A stretch of 64,000 nucleotides of DNA from Solimonas sp040066175 (GCF_040066175.1 NZ_JBEAAM010000008.1:62001-126000); one strand, 5' to 3'. Positions 8,302 through 18,929 are shown, counted from the stretch's first letter. Program-made: numbers and translations. Notes: generated by a model not told the origin, from the sequence alone.

Positions 8302-9765
8302 ATGCGTATCCAGTCCGAAGCGCTCACCTTTGACGACGTGCTGCTGCTGCCCGCGTTCTCGGAGGTGCTGCCCCGGCAGGTGGACCTGCGCACGCAGCTG
8401 ACGCGCCGCATCACGCTCAACATCCCGCTGCTGTCGGCGGCGATGGACACGGTGACCGAGTCCAAGCTGGCGATCGCGCTGGCGCAGGAGGGCGGTATCG
8501 GCATCGTCCACAAGAACATGCCGGCGGAGGCGCAGGCCCGCGAAGTCCGCGCGGTCAAGAAGTACGAATCGGGCGTGATCACCGACCCGATCGTCGTGCC
8601 GTCGGACATGACCGTCGGCGAAGTGCTCAAGCTGACGCGCGCCAACCGGATTTCCGGCGTGCCCGTCGTCGATGGCAAGAATCTGGTCGGCATCGTCACC
8701 AGCCGCGACTTGCGCTTCGAGACGCGTTACGGCGAGCCGGTGTCCAAGGTGATGACGCCCAAGGAGCGCCTGGTCACGGTGCGCGAAGGCGCGTCCAAGG
8801 ACGAGGTGATCGCCAAGCTGCACCAGCATCGCATCGAGAAGGTGCTGGTGGTCAACGACAAGTTCCAGCTGCGCGGCATGATCACCGTCAAGGACATCCA
8901 GAAATCCACCGATTACCCGATCGCCTGCAAGGACGATGCGGGCCGCCTGCGCGTCGGCGCCGCGGTCGGTACCGGGCCGGACACGGACGATCGCGTCGCG
9001 CGCCTCGTCGAGGCGGGCGTCGATGTCGTCGTCGTCGATACCGCGCACGGTCATTCCAAGGGTGTCATCGATCGCGTCGCGGCGATCAAGAAACAGTACG
9101 GCGACGGCTTGCAGGTGATCGGCGGCAACATCGCCACCGGCGACGCGGCGCTGGCGCTGGTCGATGCGGGCGCGGACGCCGTCAAGGTCGGCATCGGCCC
9201 GGGTTCGATCTGCACGACGCGTGTCGTCGCAGGTGTCGGCGTGCCGCAGATCAGCGCGGTGATGCATGTCGCCGAAGCCCTCAAGAACAAGGGCGTGCCG
9301 CTGATCGCCGATGGCGGTGTGCGCTACTCCGGCGATTTCGCCAAGGCACTCGCGGCCGGTGCCTACGCGGTGATGGTCGGCTCGATGCTGGCCGGCACCG
9401 AGGAGGCGCCCGGCGAGGTCGAGCTGTACCAGGGCCGTTCGTACAAGTCCTACCGCGGCATGGGTTCGCTCGGCGCGATGGCGCAGGGCTCCAAGGACCG
9501 CTACTTCCAGGACGCGACCTCCGAACTGGAGAAGCTGGTGCCGGAAGGCATCGAGGGTCGCGTGCCCTACAAGGGGCCGATGGCGGCGATCGTGCACCAG
9601 ATGGTCGGCGGCCTGCGCGCGAGCATGGGCTACACCGGCTGCCAGACGATCGAGGACCTGCGCACGAAGACGCGCTTCGTCAAGATCACCGCCGCCGGCA
9701 TCAAGGAGTCGCACGTGCACGACGTGACGATCACCAAGGAAGCGCCCAATTACCGGGTGGAATAG
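8302..9765 (+). CDS. guaB: Inosine-5'-monophosphate dehydrogenase
   Basis: A 487-residue enzyme converting IMP to XMP with NAD+, the committed step to GMP. The TIM barrel is interrupted by a CBS-pair insert at about 92-205 (SKVMTPKERLVTV and HRIEKVLVV). The active-site loop GIGPGSICTTRVVAGVG holds the catalytic cysteine near residue 305, and YRGMGSLGAM marks the flap region. It is followed by guaA after a short terminator-like hairpin, so the two form the usual guaBA unit. Confidence 0.99.
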   Translation: MRIQSEALTFDDVLLLPAFSEVLPRQVDLRTQLTRRITLNIPLLSAAMDTVTESKLAIALAQEGGIGIVHKNMPAEAQAREVRAVKKYESGVITDPIVVPSDMTVGEVLKLTRANRISGVPVVDGKNLVGIVTSRDLRFETRYGEPVSKVMTPKERLVTVREGASKDEVIAKLHQHRIEKVLVVNDKFQLRGMITVKDIQKSTDYPIACKDDAGRLRVGAAVGTGPDTDDRVARLVEAGVDVVVVDTAHGHSKGVIDRVAAIKKQYGDGLQVIGGNIATGDAALALVDAGADAVKVGIGPGSICTTRVVAGVGVPQISAVMHVAEALKNKGVPLIADGGVRYSGDFAKALAAGAYAVMVGSMLAGTEEAPGEVELYQGRSYKSYRGMGSLGAMAQGSKDRYFQDATSELEKLVPEGIEGRVPYKGPMAAIVHQMVGGLRASMGYTGCQTIEDLRTKTRFVKITAAGIKESHVHDVTITKEAPNYRVE

Positions 9766-9776
9766 GGCCCGAACAC

Positions 9777-9798
9777 GCCCCGGTCCGCCGGGGCTTTT
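9777..9798 (+). terminator. Hairpin terminator between guaB and guaA
   Basis: A perfect 7-bp stem GCCCCGG / CCGGGGC (9777-9783 and 9788-9794) with loop TCCG is followed at once by TTTT. It stands 11 bases after the guaB stop and ends 12 bases before the guaA ATG. With only four T residues it is probably leaky and would lower guaA transcription relative to guaB. Confidence 0.65.
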
Positions 9799-9809
9799 CG
9801 TTGACATCG

Positions 9810-11381
<1,572 letters not shown>

Positions 11382-11383
11382 AC

Positions 11384-11665
11384 GTGGATCTGAAGATTTT
11401 TGCGACGGTCTTTGCCACCGTCTTTCTCGCCGAACTGGGGGACAAGACGCAGCTGGCGACGCTGCTGTTCTCGGCCGACAAGCCGGCGTCGAAGTGGACC
11501 GTGTTCGCCGGTTCGGCTTCGGCGCTGGTGGTCGCCGCCGGCATCGGCGTGCTCGCCGGCACCTGGCTGGCGCAGCACGTCAATCCGAAGCAGCTGCAGA
11601 TCGTCGCCGGCGCCGGCTTCATCCTGATCGGTGCCTGGACGATGCGCTCGGCGTTCGCCGGATAG
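11384..11665 (+). CDS. TMEM165/GDT1 family membrane transporter, single-repeat
   Basis: A 93-residue protein with three membrane helices and the family signature E-x-G-D-K-T seen as LAELGDKTQLATLLF near residues 15-29. GDT1/UPF0016 proteins move Mn2+ or Ca2+. Most have two copies of this motif; this one has a single copy and would have to pair as a dimer. The GTG at 11384 has a GGGAG nearby; a GTG two codons earlier overlaps the guaA stop. It follows guaA directly and precedes the tRNA deaminase gene by 10 bases. Confidence 0.82.
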   Translation: MDLKIFATVFATVFLAELGDKTQLATLLFSADKPASKWTVFAGSASALVVAAGIGVLAGTWLAQHVNPKQLQIVAGAGFILIGAWTMRSAFAG

Positions 11666-11675
11666 AACGAACGCC

Positions 11676-12197
11676 ATGTCCGAGGGCCTGTTCATCTACG
11701 CCGAGCCGCCACGCTCGCCGGAGCAGCAGGCCCGCGACGAAGCCTACATGCGCCATGCGCTGATGCTCGCGCATCGCGCGCAAGCCATGGGCGAGGTGCC
11801 GGTCGGTGCCGTCGTCGTGCATGGGCAGCGCATCGTCGGCGAGGGCTGGAACCAGCCGATCGGCGCGCACGATCCGAGTGCCCATGCCGAGATGGTCGCG
11901 CTGCGCCAGGCGGCGCAGCGCATCGGCAACTACCGCCTGCTCGATACGACCCTGTACGTCACCCTCGAACCCTGCGTGATGTGCGCCGGCGCGATCGTGC
12001 ACGCGCGCGTCGCGCACCTGGTGTTCGGCGCCTGGGATCCGAAGGCCGGTGCCGTGCGTTCGGTCTATGACGTCATCGCCCGCCCGCGCCTGAATCACAT
12101 CGTCGAGTGGCAGGGCGGAGTGCTGGAACGGGAATGCGGCGAGCTGTTGCGCGCCTTCTTTCGTGCCCGGCGCAGCGCGGCAAGAACCTTGGCATGA
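11676..12197 (+). CDS. tadA: tRNA-specific adenosine deaminase (adenosine-34)
   Basis: A 173-residue zinc deaminase that converts A34 to inosine in tRNA-Arg(ACG). The zinc site is visible as HAEMVAL and EPCVMCAGAIVHARV. This is the tRNA enzyme; it is unrelated to the Tad pilus ATPase of the same name further along. Its last bases overlap the ATG of the first GT-C-like gene (ATGA), so it may head that operon. Confidence 0.95.
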   Translation: MSEGLFIYAEPPRSPEQQARDEAYMRHALMLAHRAQAMGEVPVGAVVVHGQRIVGEGWNQPIGAHDPSAHAEMVALRQAAQRIGNYRLLDTTLYVTLEPCVMCAGAIVHARVAHLVFGAWDPKAGAVRSVYDVIARPRLNHIVEWQGGVLERECGELLRAFFRARRSAARTLA

Positions 12198-13981
12198 CGG
12201 AGTCACGACGCGTCCTGCATCGAGGGTCCACGAGTCCGGCCGCGGCGGTGATGATCGCCGTCGTGCTCGTCGCCATCGTGCAGGCGGTGCAGGTCTGGCG
12301 CGAACTGCCGTTGCTGATCGACGCCGATCTGCCCAACCCGGACAGCTACTACCGGCTGGTTCTGCTGCGCGACCGCGCGCCGTCCGCACCCTTCAACTGG
12401 GTGGCGCGCGACAACGCACCGGACGGCAGCTGGGTGCACTGGTCGCTGCCGTACAGCGTCACCCTGTGGGCTTCGCATCGGCCATTGCGCTGGCTGGGCA
12501 TCGGCGAGGACGAGGCCCTGCGCTATGCCGGCGGGGCGCTCACGGTGCTCAGCGTGCTGCTGGTGGCCGGTTTCGTCGGTCTGGCCGCGACCCGCATCGC
12601 GCCGGCGCGCCCGGTGATGGTCACCGGCCTCGTGCTCGCGTCGTCCGTGCCGATGTTCGCCTACGGCCGGGTCGTGCAGATCACGCATCACATCTTCATG
12701 CTGGTGCCGCTGGCCGCCGCCGCAGCCTGTCTGCTGCAGCCGCCGCAGCTGCGGCGGCCGTCGATCGACGTCCTGGGTGGGGCACTGCTGGGGTTGGCCC
12801 TCTGGGTATCCCCCGAAACCATGCCGTTTCTCGTCGGACTGGCCGGGGTGCGGCTGGCCTTGCGCCTGCAGCATGCGCAGTCGGCGGCGCTCGGGCCGAT
12901 CGCTGCCGGCCTCGTCGCCACCACACTGCTGGCCTGGACGGTCGATCCGCCGCCGCCCGGCTTCAGTGTGTGGGCGCTCGATCACATCAGCCTGGCCTAC
13001 GTTTCACTAGTCGTGCTGCTCGCCGGACTGCTCGCCGCCGGTGACCTGTGCGCGAGCCGGCGTGTCCCACTGCGGCGCTCGTTGCCCGCGCTGGTGGTGC
13101 TGGGCGCGATCGCGGTCCTGTCCTGGCTCCTGCTCGTCCCCGGCGCGCGGCAGGGACCGCAGGGGCTGGTTCCCGACGAGCTGAGCCGCCTGTTCTGGGG
13201 TGACATCGTCGAACTGCGCGGCGTGCGGCTGACCGCGGAATGGATCGGCTTCCTGACGATGCCGCTCGCCGCTGCGGCCCTTGCCGCCGTGTCAGGCTGG
13301 CGGCAGCGCAGCCTGTGGCACGGCGCACTGGCCATGCTCGCGCTCGGTTACGCGCTGCTGGGTATCTGGCACATGCGCATGGGCGCCGCGGCGTCGGTCG
13401 CGGCGGCGCTGGCCATCGCCGCGGGCGCAGCCACGATGCGCGCGATGGATCCGCGCAACGACGGCAGTCTGTCGGCACGCGAGCTCGGTGCCGCGTTGTG
13501 CGTCGCGCTGCTGCCGCATGCGCAGCTGATCGCGTACCAGCTGTCGCTGCCCGCGGCGGTGGTCGAGAAGATCCGGCAGGCGGATGCGACCTGCAGCCTG
13601 GCGCCGATCGCGGATACGCTCAATCGTTTGCCATCGGCGACCTTCCTGACTCCGCTGGTCAGCGGCCCGGAGTTTCTGTACCGGACCCATCATCGGGTCA
13701 TCGCCGGTCCCTATCATCACAACGCCGACGGCATGCTCGACAGCTTCCGTGCCTGGCTGGACGCGGGCGATGGCCGCGTGCAGGAGATCCTGCGGCGCCG
13801 CGGCATTGGCTACGTGCTCGGCTGTGTGCGCTACCAGGCCGCGCTGCAGGGTGAGGCCGGGCAGCGCACGCTGATGCAGCGTGTCGTGGATGGTGACGTG
13901 CCGGAGTGGCTGGAGCCGATGCCCTGGCCGGCGGGCATCCAGACCGGCTGGCGGCTGTATCGGGTGAGCCTGGCGCAGTGA
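12194..13981 (+). CDS. GT-C-like polytopic membrane glycosyltransferase, copy 1
   Basis: A 595-residue protein with about a dozen membrane helices. After the first helix a periplasmic loop reads NPDSYYRLVLLRDR, then VARDNAPDGSWVHWSLPY; an acidic residue in the first loop followed by a His-Trp signature is typical of GT-C-fold transferases that use polyprenyl-phosphate sugars. The C-terminal soluble part carries FLYRTHHRVIAGPYHHNADG and GIGYVLGC. It is about 60% alike by eye to the next gene, so the pair is a tandem duplication. Acceptor and sugar are unknown; GtrB-like and GtrA-like genes follow. Confidence 0.7.
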   Translation: MTESRRVLHRGSTSPAAAVMIAVVLVAIVQAVQVWRELPLLIDADLPNPDSYYRLVLLRDRAPSAPFNWVARDNAPDGSWVHWSLPYSVTLWASHRPLRWLGIGEDEALRYAGGALTVLSVLLVAGFVGLAATRIAPARPVMVTGLVLASSVPMFAYGRVVQITHHIFMLVPLAAAAACLLQPPQLRRPSIDVLGGALLGLALWVSPETMPFLVGLAGVRLALRLQHAQSAALGPIAAGLVATTLLAWTVDPPPPGFSVWALDHISLAYVSLVVLLAGLLAAGDLCASRRVPLRRSLPALVVLGAIAVLSWLLLVPGARQGPQGLVPDELSRLFWGDIVELRGVRLTAEWIGFLTMPLAAAALAAVSGWRQRSLWHGALAMLALGYALLGIWHMRMGAAASVAAALAIAAGAATMRAMDPRNDGSLSARELGAALCVALLPHAQLIAYQLSLPAAVVEKIRQADATCSLAPIADTLNRLPSATFLTPLVSGPEFLYRTHHRVIAGPYHHNADGMLDSFRAWLDAGDGRVQEILRRRGIGYVLGCVRYQAALQGEAGQRTLMQRVVDGDVPEWLEPMPWPAGIQTGWRLYRVSLAQ

Positions 13982-15807
13982 GCCGCGAACCCGACATCAG
14001 GCCGTCCCGGCGTCGCAGCGTCGCGCTGGCCGTCGCGGTGGCGGTCGGCCTCGTCGCCATCGTGTGCGTGCTGCAGTTTCCGACCTCGGTCCCGCGTCTG
14101 CAGGATGCCCAGCTGCGCAACCCGGACAGCTACTACAAGCTGGTGCTGCTGAACGATCGGGTTCCGGGTGGCAGTTTCTCGTTCGTGGCCCGCGACAACG
14201 CGCCCGACGGCAATCAGCTGCACTGGTCGATGCTGCATTCCGCGACGCTATGGCAGTTGCACCGCCTGTTGCGCGTCGCCGGTCTCGAGCGCGAACCGGC
14301 GCTGCGCTACGCCGGTGCGGCAGTGACGTTTGCCAGCATGCTCGCCGTGGCGCTGTTCGTCGCGCTTGCGCTGGTGCGGATCGGCACACCGCGGGCAGTG
14401 GCGGTGTCCGGCCTGGTCCTGGCTTCGTCGGCTGCGCTGCGCGGCTACGGCTACATCATCCAGATCACGCATCACATCTTCATGCTGGTGCCGCTGGCGG
14501 CGGCCGCGGCCTGCCTGCTGCAGCCGCCGCAACAGCGGCGGCCGTGGCTGGATCTCTGCGGCGGCCTGTCGCTCGGGCTGGCGCTGTGGATCTCGCCGGA
14601 GACCCTGCCGATGGTCGTCGGTCTCGCCGGCGTGCGCAGCGCGCTGCGCCTGCAGCACCCGCAGTCCGGCGCGCTGTGGCCGATCGCGGTCGGGCTGCTG
14701 CTCATGATCATGCTGGGCTGGACGGTGGACCCACCGCCGGCGGGCTTCTCGCGCTGGGCGCTCGATCACATCAGCCTCGCCTACGTGGTGCTCGCAGTCC
14801 TGCTCGCGGGCCTGCTGCTGGCCGCCGACGCCTGCGTCCGGCAAGGATGGTCGCTGCCGCGCGCGCTGGCGTGGATGACGGTCGCAGCGCTGGCGGGTGC
14901 GGCACTGTGGCTGCGGGTGGTGCCCGGCGTGCGCGACGGGCCGGCCGGCCTGATCCCCGAGGAGCTGCGGCGACTGTTCTGGGATCACATCCTCGAACTG
15001 AAGCCCGCCCGAGGGCCGGAGAAGTTCGCCCGCTACGTGCTCGTGCCGCTGTGCGCCGGACTCATCGCAGCGCTGGCGGCGTGGAAGCGCCGCAGCCTTT
15101 GGCTGGCGGCGCTGGCGATGATGTCGCTGGGCTATGCGGCGCTGGCTTATTGGCACATCCGCATGGGTGCGGCCGCTGCCGTCGCCGCCGCGCTGGCCTG
15201 GTCGGCCGCCGTGGCGACGCTGCGCGGCATGAATGCGGACGACGACGCGACCCTGACCCGGCGCGAGCTGGCCATCGCATTGTGTGTGGGCCTGGCGCCC
15301 TGTCTGCTGATGCTGACGCACACGACGCTGGCGAGGCTCTACCCGCCACTGCCTTGGGAGATGGACCTCGATCTGTGCAATCTCCAGCCGGTCGCGGCGC
15401 AACTGAACCGGCTGCCCCCGGCGACGATGCTGACGGCCCTGACCAGAGGTCCCGAGCTGCTGTACCGCACCCACCATCGCATCGTCGCCGGGCCCTATCA
15501 TCACAATGTGCAGGGCATGCTGGACAATTTCCGCGCCTGGATGGATGCCGGCGACGGGCGGGCCGAGGAAATCGTCCGCCGCCGCGGCGTGGACTACGTG
15601 CTGGGTTGTGTGGCCTTCCAGCACGCGCTGCGCGGGCAGGGCGCTGCGCGCACGCTGGCGCAGCGCGTCGCCGACGGTGACGTGCCGTCCTGGCTGGAAC
15701 CGATGCCCTGGTCCGCCGGCACGGAAACGGGGTGGCGCTTGTACCGGGTGCATCTTGCGGACGTCCCCGCGCCGGACGGCGCGGCAGCCAGGGAGCAGGG
15801 TTCGTGA
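13978..15807 (+). CDS. GT-C-like polytopic membrane glycosyltransferase, copy 2
   Basis: A 609-residue paralogue of the preceding gene, starting at a GTG that overlaps its stop (GTGA). It keeps the first-loop RNPDSYYKLVLLND and LHWSMLHSATLW motifs, the long run of helices, ITHHIFMLVPLAAAAACLLQ shared with copy 1, and the C-terminal LLYRTHHRIVAGPYHHNVQG and GVDYVLGC. Copy 2 has a longer C-terminal tail. Both copies keep the same putative catalytic positions, so both are likely active, perhaps on different sugars or acceptors. Confidence 0.7.
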   Translation: MSREPDIRPSRRRSVALAVAVAVGLVAIVCVLQFPTSVPRLQDAQLRNPDSYYKLVLLNDRVPGGSFSFVARDNAPDGNQLHWSMLHSATLWQLHRLLRVAGLEREPALRYAGAAVTFASMLAVALFVALALVRIGTPRAVAVSGLVLASSAALRGYGYIIQITHHIFMLVPLAAAAACLLQPPQQRRPWLDLCGGLSLGLALWISPETLPMVVGLAGVRSALRLQHPQSGALWPIAVGLLLMIMLGWTVDPPPAGFSRWALDHISLAYVVLAVLLAGLLLAADACVRQGWSLPRALAWMTVAALAGAALWLRVVPGVRDGPAGLIPEELRRLFWDHILELKPARGPEKFARYVLVPLCAGLIAALAAWKRRSLWLAALAMMSLGYAALAYWHIRMGAAAAVAAALAWSAAVATLRGMNADDDATLTRRELAIALCVGLAPCLLMLTHTTLARLYPPLPWEMDLDLCNLQPVAAQLNRLPPATMLTALTRGPELLYRTHHRIVAGPYHHNVQGMLDNFRAWMDAGDGRAEEIVRRRGVDYVLGCVAFQHALRGQGAARTLAQRVADGDVPSWLEPMPWSAGTETGWRLYRVHLADVPAPDGAAAREQGS

Positions 15808-16778
15808 ACGAGGATCGAAGCCAAGGACTGGAGCTCGCGGATCTGCGCATCGCCGTGCTGGTGCCGTGTCGTGACGAGGCGCCGACCATCGCGCGGGTGG
15901 TCGAGGATTTCCGCGCCGCGTTGCCGACGGCCAGTATCTGGGTCTTCGACAACAACTCGCGCGACGAGACCGCGCGGCTCGCGCGCGACGCCGGCGCTCG
16001 GGTCGCGCACGTCTGGCTGCAGGGCAAGGGCCATGTCGTGCGCCGCATGTTCGCCGACGTCGATGCCGATCTCTATGTGCTGGTCGATGGCGACGGCACC
16101 TACGATGCAGCGAGTGCGCCGCGGCTGGTCGCGGCGCTGCTGGAGCAGAGTGCCGACATGGTCGTGGCCAGCCGGCGCGATGTCACCGGCCACAGTTACC
16201 GTCCGGGCCATGCCTTCGGCAACCGCGCGCTCAGCGCCGGCCTGGCGCATCTGTTCGGACGGCCCTGCGCGGATGTGCTGTCGGGCTACCGCGTGTTCAG
16301 CCGGCGCTTCGTCAAGTCGTTTCCGGCGCTGTCCGCGGGCTTCGAGACGGAGACCGAGCTGACCGTGCACGCGCTGCAGCTGAACATGCCGGTGGTCGAG
16401 ATCGAAACCCCCTACCGCGAACGGCCGCACGACTCGCACAGCAAGCTCAACACCTGGCGCGACGGCTGGCGCATCCTGCGCACGATGGTCGAACTGTTCA
16501 GCGCCGAACGGCCGCTGCTGTTCTACGGAATCGGCGCGGCCGTGCTCGCCTCGTCGTCGGTCATCCTCGCGATTCCCATCGTCCTGGAATGGCTGGCCAG
16601 CGGATTGGTGCCGCGTTTCCCGACGGCGATTCTGTCCACCGGGTTGATGTTGCTGGCGGCGTTGTCGTTCTTCTCCGGGCTGATTCTCGACACGGTCACG
16701 CGCGGCCGGCGCGAGCTGCGCATGCTCGCTTACTTGGCTCAGCCACCGCCGTTCGCAGTCGGTCCGCGTGAGGTCTGA
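15804..16778 (+). CDS. GT2 glycosyltransferase, GtrB/dolichol-phosphate-sugar synthase-like
   Basis: A 324-residue family 2 glycosyltransferase. The catalytic domain (about 15-235) shows IAVLVPCRDEAPTIARVVE, the nucleotide-binding VFDNNSRDET and the metal-binding VLVDGDGTYDAAS. Two membrane helices follow at about 240-300, as in GtrB-type enzymes that load a sugar onto undecaprenyl phosphate on the cytoplasmic face. The GTG start overlaps the preceding stop and has GGAGCAGGG upstream. Its place between GT-C-like proteins and a GtrA-like protein supports the lipid-linked sugar role. Confidence 0.88.
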   Translation: MNEDRSQGLELADLRIAVLVPCRDEAPTIARVVEDFRAALPTASIWVFDNNSRDETARLARDAGARVAHVWLQGKGHVVRRMFADVDADLYVLVDGDGTYDAASAPRLVAALLEQSADMVVASRRDVTGHSYRPGHAFGNRALSAGLAHLFGRPCADVLSGYRVFSRRFVKSFPALSAGFETETELTVHALQLNMPVVEIETPYRERPHDSHSKLNTWRDGWRILRTMVELFSAERPLLFYGIGAAVLASSSVILAIPIVLEWLASGLVPRFPTAILSTGLMLLAALSFFSGLILDTVTRGRRELRMLAYLAQPPPFAVGPREV

Positions 16779-17166
16779 CGCGGCACGGCTGGCGCGCTTC
16801 GCGGTGGTCGGCGCGATCGGTTTCGTCGTCGATGCGGGCGTGCTGCACGGTCTGCTTGCGGGTCTGTCGCTGAATCCCTACCTCGCGCGCGTGCCGTCCT
16901 TTCTGTCCGCCGCGACGGTCACCTGGCTGCTGAATCGCCACTGGACGTTCGCCGACCGCCGCGGATCTGCGCGCGCCACCGAATGGGGCCGCTACCTGCT
17001 GACGATGCTCGGCGGCGGTGCCGTCAATTACGCGGTCTATGCCGGCCTGCTGGCGACGCTGCCCCTGGTCGCGCGCTGGCCGGTGTTGGGCGTCGCGGCG
17101 GGCTCGCTTGCGGGCATGATGGTCAACTATCTCGGTGCGGATCGCTGGATTTTCCGCTTGCGCTGA
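16768..17166 (+). CDS. GtrA family membrane protein
   Basis: A 132-residue protein with four membrane helices matching the GtrA family: RFAVVGAIGFVVDAGVLHGL at the start, TVTWLLNRHWTF in the middle and VNYLGADRWIFRLR at the end. GtrA proteins are thought to flip undecaprenyl-phosphate-linked sugars to the periplasm. The GTG start overlaps the GT2 gene by 11 bases. It closes the operon and converges on the ankyrin gene. Confidence 0.9.
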   Translation: MRSDAARLARFAVVGAIGFVVDAGVLHGLLAGLSLNPYLARVPSFLSAATVTWLLNRHWTFADRRGSARATEWGRYLLTMLGGGAVNYAVYAGLLATLPLVARWPVLGVAAGSLAGMMVNYLGADRWIFRLR

Positions 17167-17171
17167 TCCGC

Positions 17172-17834
17172 TCAGCCGAGCGCCAGTTCCAGCAGCGCCG
17201 CCGTGCCCAGGTGGCCGCGCTCGCGGGCGATTTCGGCGGCGGTCTTGCCGTCCTCGGTGCGAAGGGATCGGTCGATGCCGCGTGCCAGCAGCAGCCTGCA
17301 CAGATTCTCGAAGCCGCGTGACGCGGCGAGGTGCAGTGCGTTAACGCCACTGCCGCCGACGTAAGCGGTGTCGGCGCCCAGCGCGATCAGCAGCGGGGCG
17401 AGCGTTTCGCCTGCGGCTCCGGCAATGCCGGCGTGCAGCGGTGTGTTCGCCATCGGGTTCTGCGAGACGGCGTCGATCGGTGCGCCCAGGCCGATCAGCA
17501 CCAGCAGAGCGTCCCGTGCGCCGAGAAACGCCGCGAGGTGCAGCGGTGTCCAGCCATCGACGCTGCGGGCGTCCAGCAGTTCCGGATCCCGGCTGACCAG
17601 TTCGGCGACCCGGCGCGCGTCGTTGCTGGCGGCGGCCTCGAACACGTCGAGCGGCCGGAATGACTGGAGCAGCTCGGCGATGTCGCGGGCGCCGTTGTAG
17701 AGCGCGAACATCAAGGGCGACAGCCCGCCGGGCAGGGGATCGGTGGCCTGCGAGGCATCGCGTTCCAGGGCCGCTCGCGCAGCCGCGAGATCGCGATTCT
17801 GAATGGCATGCATCAAGGGGCGGACGGCGCTCAT
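17172..17834 (-). CDS. Ankyrin repeat protein
   Basis: A 220-residue protein with about five ankyrin repeats. Recognisable units are GWTPLHLAAFLGARDALLVL, NTPLHAGIAGAAGETLAPLL, VNALHLAASRGFENLCRLLL and DGKTAAEIARERGHLGTAALL. No signal peptide is seen, so it is probably a cytoplasmic protein-binding module. The ATG at 17834 has a poor ribosome site; an ATG at 17813 (MHAIQNRD) is possible. It lies just downstream of the tRNA-Val terminator on the same strand. Confidence 0.85.
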   Translation of the reverse strand: MSAVRPLMHAIQNRDLAAARAALERDASQATDPLPGGLSPLMFALYNGARDIAELLQSFRPLDVFEAAASNDARRVAELVSRDPELLDARSVDGWTPLHLAAFLGARDALLVLIGLGAPIDAVSQNPMANTPLHAGIAGAAGETLAPLLIALGADTAYVGGSGVNALHLAASRGFENLCRLLLARGIDRSLRTEDGKTAAEIARERGHLGTAALLELALG

Positions 17835-17852
17835 CGGCGGGGCTCTTGGACA

Positions 17853-17888
17853 AGAAAAAACCGCTGCGCCCGGACGGTCGCAGCGGTT
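17853..17888 (-). terminator. Rho-independent terminator of tRNA-Val
   Basis: On the minus strand a perfect 10-bp stem AACCGCTGCG / CGCAGCGGTT (17888-17879 and 17868-17859) is followed by TTTTTTCTTG. It begins 14 bases after the tRNA 3' end. Confidence 0.9.
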
Positions 17889-17902
17889 CATTTGCGGATG
17901 TC

Positions 17903-17977
17903 TGGTGGACGGTACAGGGCTTGAACCTGTGACCCCCGCCGTGTGAAAGCGGTGCTCTACCGCTGAGCTAACCGTCC
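17903..17977 (-). tRNA. tRNA-Val (anticodon CAC)
   Basis: Read on the minus strand the cloverleaf is complete: acceptor GGACGGT with ACCGTCC, D-arm GCTC..GAGC, anticodon stem CCGCT/GGCGG with loop TTCACAC giving anticodon CAC, T-arm with GGTTCAA, discriminator A and an encoded CCA. CAC reads the GUG codon, which is favoured in this high-GC genome. A strong terminator follows. Confidence 0.95.
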
Positions 17978-18038
17978 GTGCGATAGGGGGCGGAATGATA
18001 GAGAGCGCGTCTGTTGCCGTCAAACCGGGCGGGCTGGC

Positions 18039-18929
18039 TCACGGTTCGCCCTCGCTGCGCAGGTCCGAGCGCAGGGTTTTCACGCGTGCCAGGGCATCCT
18101 CGGCGTCCGGATAGTACGACGGCGAGAGGTCGATGGCGCGCTGGAACATGCTCTGCGCATCGGCGAGGCGGTTTTCGAGCATGCAGACGTAGCCGGTCGT
18201 GTAAGCCGCCTCGGCCTCCGGCATGGTCTGGCTGAAGGCGCGCACTGCCTCGCGCAGCTGGCCCTGGCGTGCCATCACCAGCCCGAGGTTGCGCCAGGCC
18301 TGGCCGTACTGCGGGTCGATGCGCAGCGCCTGTTCGAAGTAGCTGCGTGCGTCGCTCAGCGAACCGGCCAGATAGCGCGAGTAGCCGAGGTTGTTCAGCA
18401 GCACCGGCGAGTTCGGTTGCAGGGCCACCGCGCGGTTGTAGTAGTCGCGTGCCTGTGCGTAGTCACGTTTCAGGTCCGCAATCGCCGCCAGTCCGTTGAG
18501 GCTGCGCCAGGACGTCGGGTCCAGCTCGACGGACCGGGTCAGCAGTTTCGTCGCCGGCTCGTACTGGCCCTGCTTGAGCAGCAGCAGTCCGAGGCCCTGC
18601 AGCGCCCCGGCATGATCGGGCTGCAGGCCGAGGACCCTCCGGTAGGTGACGGCGGCCTCGCTGGTCTTGCCGATGGCCACCTGTGACTCGGCGACACGGA
18701 AATGAAGCTCGGCATTGCGCGGCTGGGCGGCCAGGCCCTTGACGTATTCCGACAGCGCCAGCTCGTGCTGACCTTTCTGCGCGGCCGCCATGCCCGTCTG
18801 CAGATACTGCTGGGCCTCGGCGTCCTTGCCGGTCGGGGCCTGCTTGCCGACGCTGGCGCAGGCGCTCGTGAGCAGCAGCACGACGACGGCGACGACGTTG
18901 ATGCAACCACGAAGTGTGGCAGGCGGCAT
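18039..18929 (-). CDS. tadD: TadD-like TPR lipoprotein of the Tad pilus
   Basis: A 296-residue protein with a lipoprotein signal (lipobox LTSAC, cysteine near residue 24) and five to six tetratricopeptide repeats, for example AELHFRVAESQVAIGKTSEA, NNLGYSRYLAGSLSDA and QAWRNLGLVMARQGQLREA. TadD is an outer-membrane-associated pilotin-like factor needed for pilus biogenesis. It is the last gene of the minus-strand Tad operon, 18 bases after tadC. Confidence 0.9.
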   Translation of the reverse strand: MPPATLRGCINVVAVVVLLLTSACASVGKQAPTGKDAEAQQYLQTGMAAAQKGQHELALSEYVKGLAAQPRNAELHFRVAESQVAIGKTSEAAVTYRRVLGLQPDHAGALQGLGLLLLKQGQYEPATKLLTRSVELDPTSWRSLNGLAAIADLKRDYAQARDYYNRAVALQPNSPVLLNNLGYSRYLAGSLSDARSYFEQALRIDPQYGQAWRNLGLVMARQGQLREAVRAFSQTMPEAEAAYTTGYVCMLENRLADAQSMFQRAIDLSPSYYPDAEDALARVKTLRSDLRSEGEP

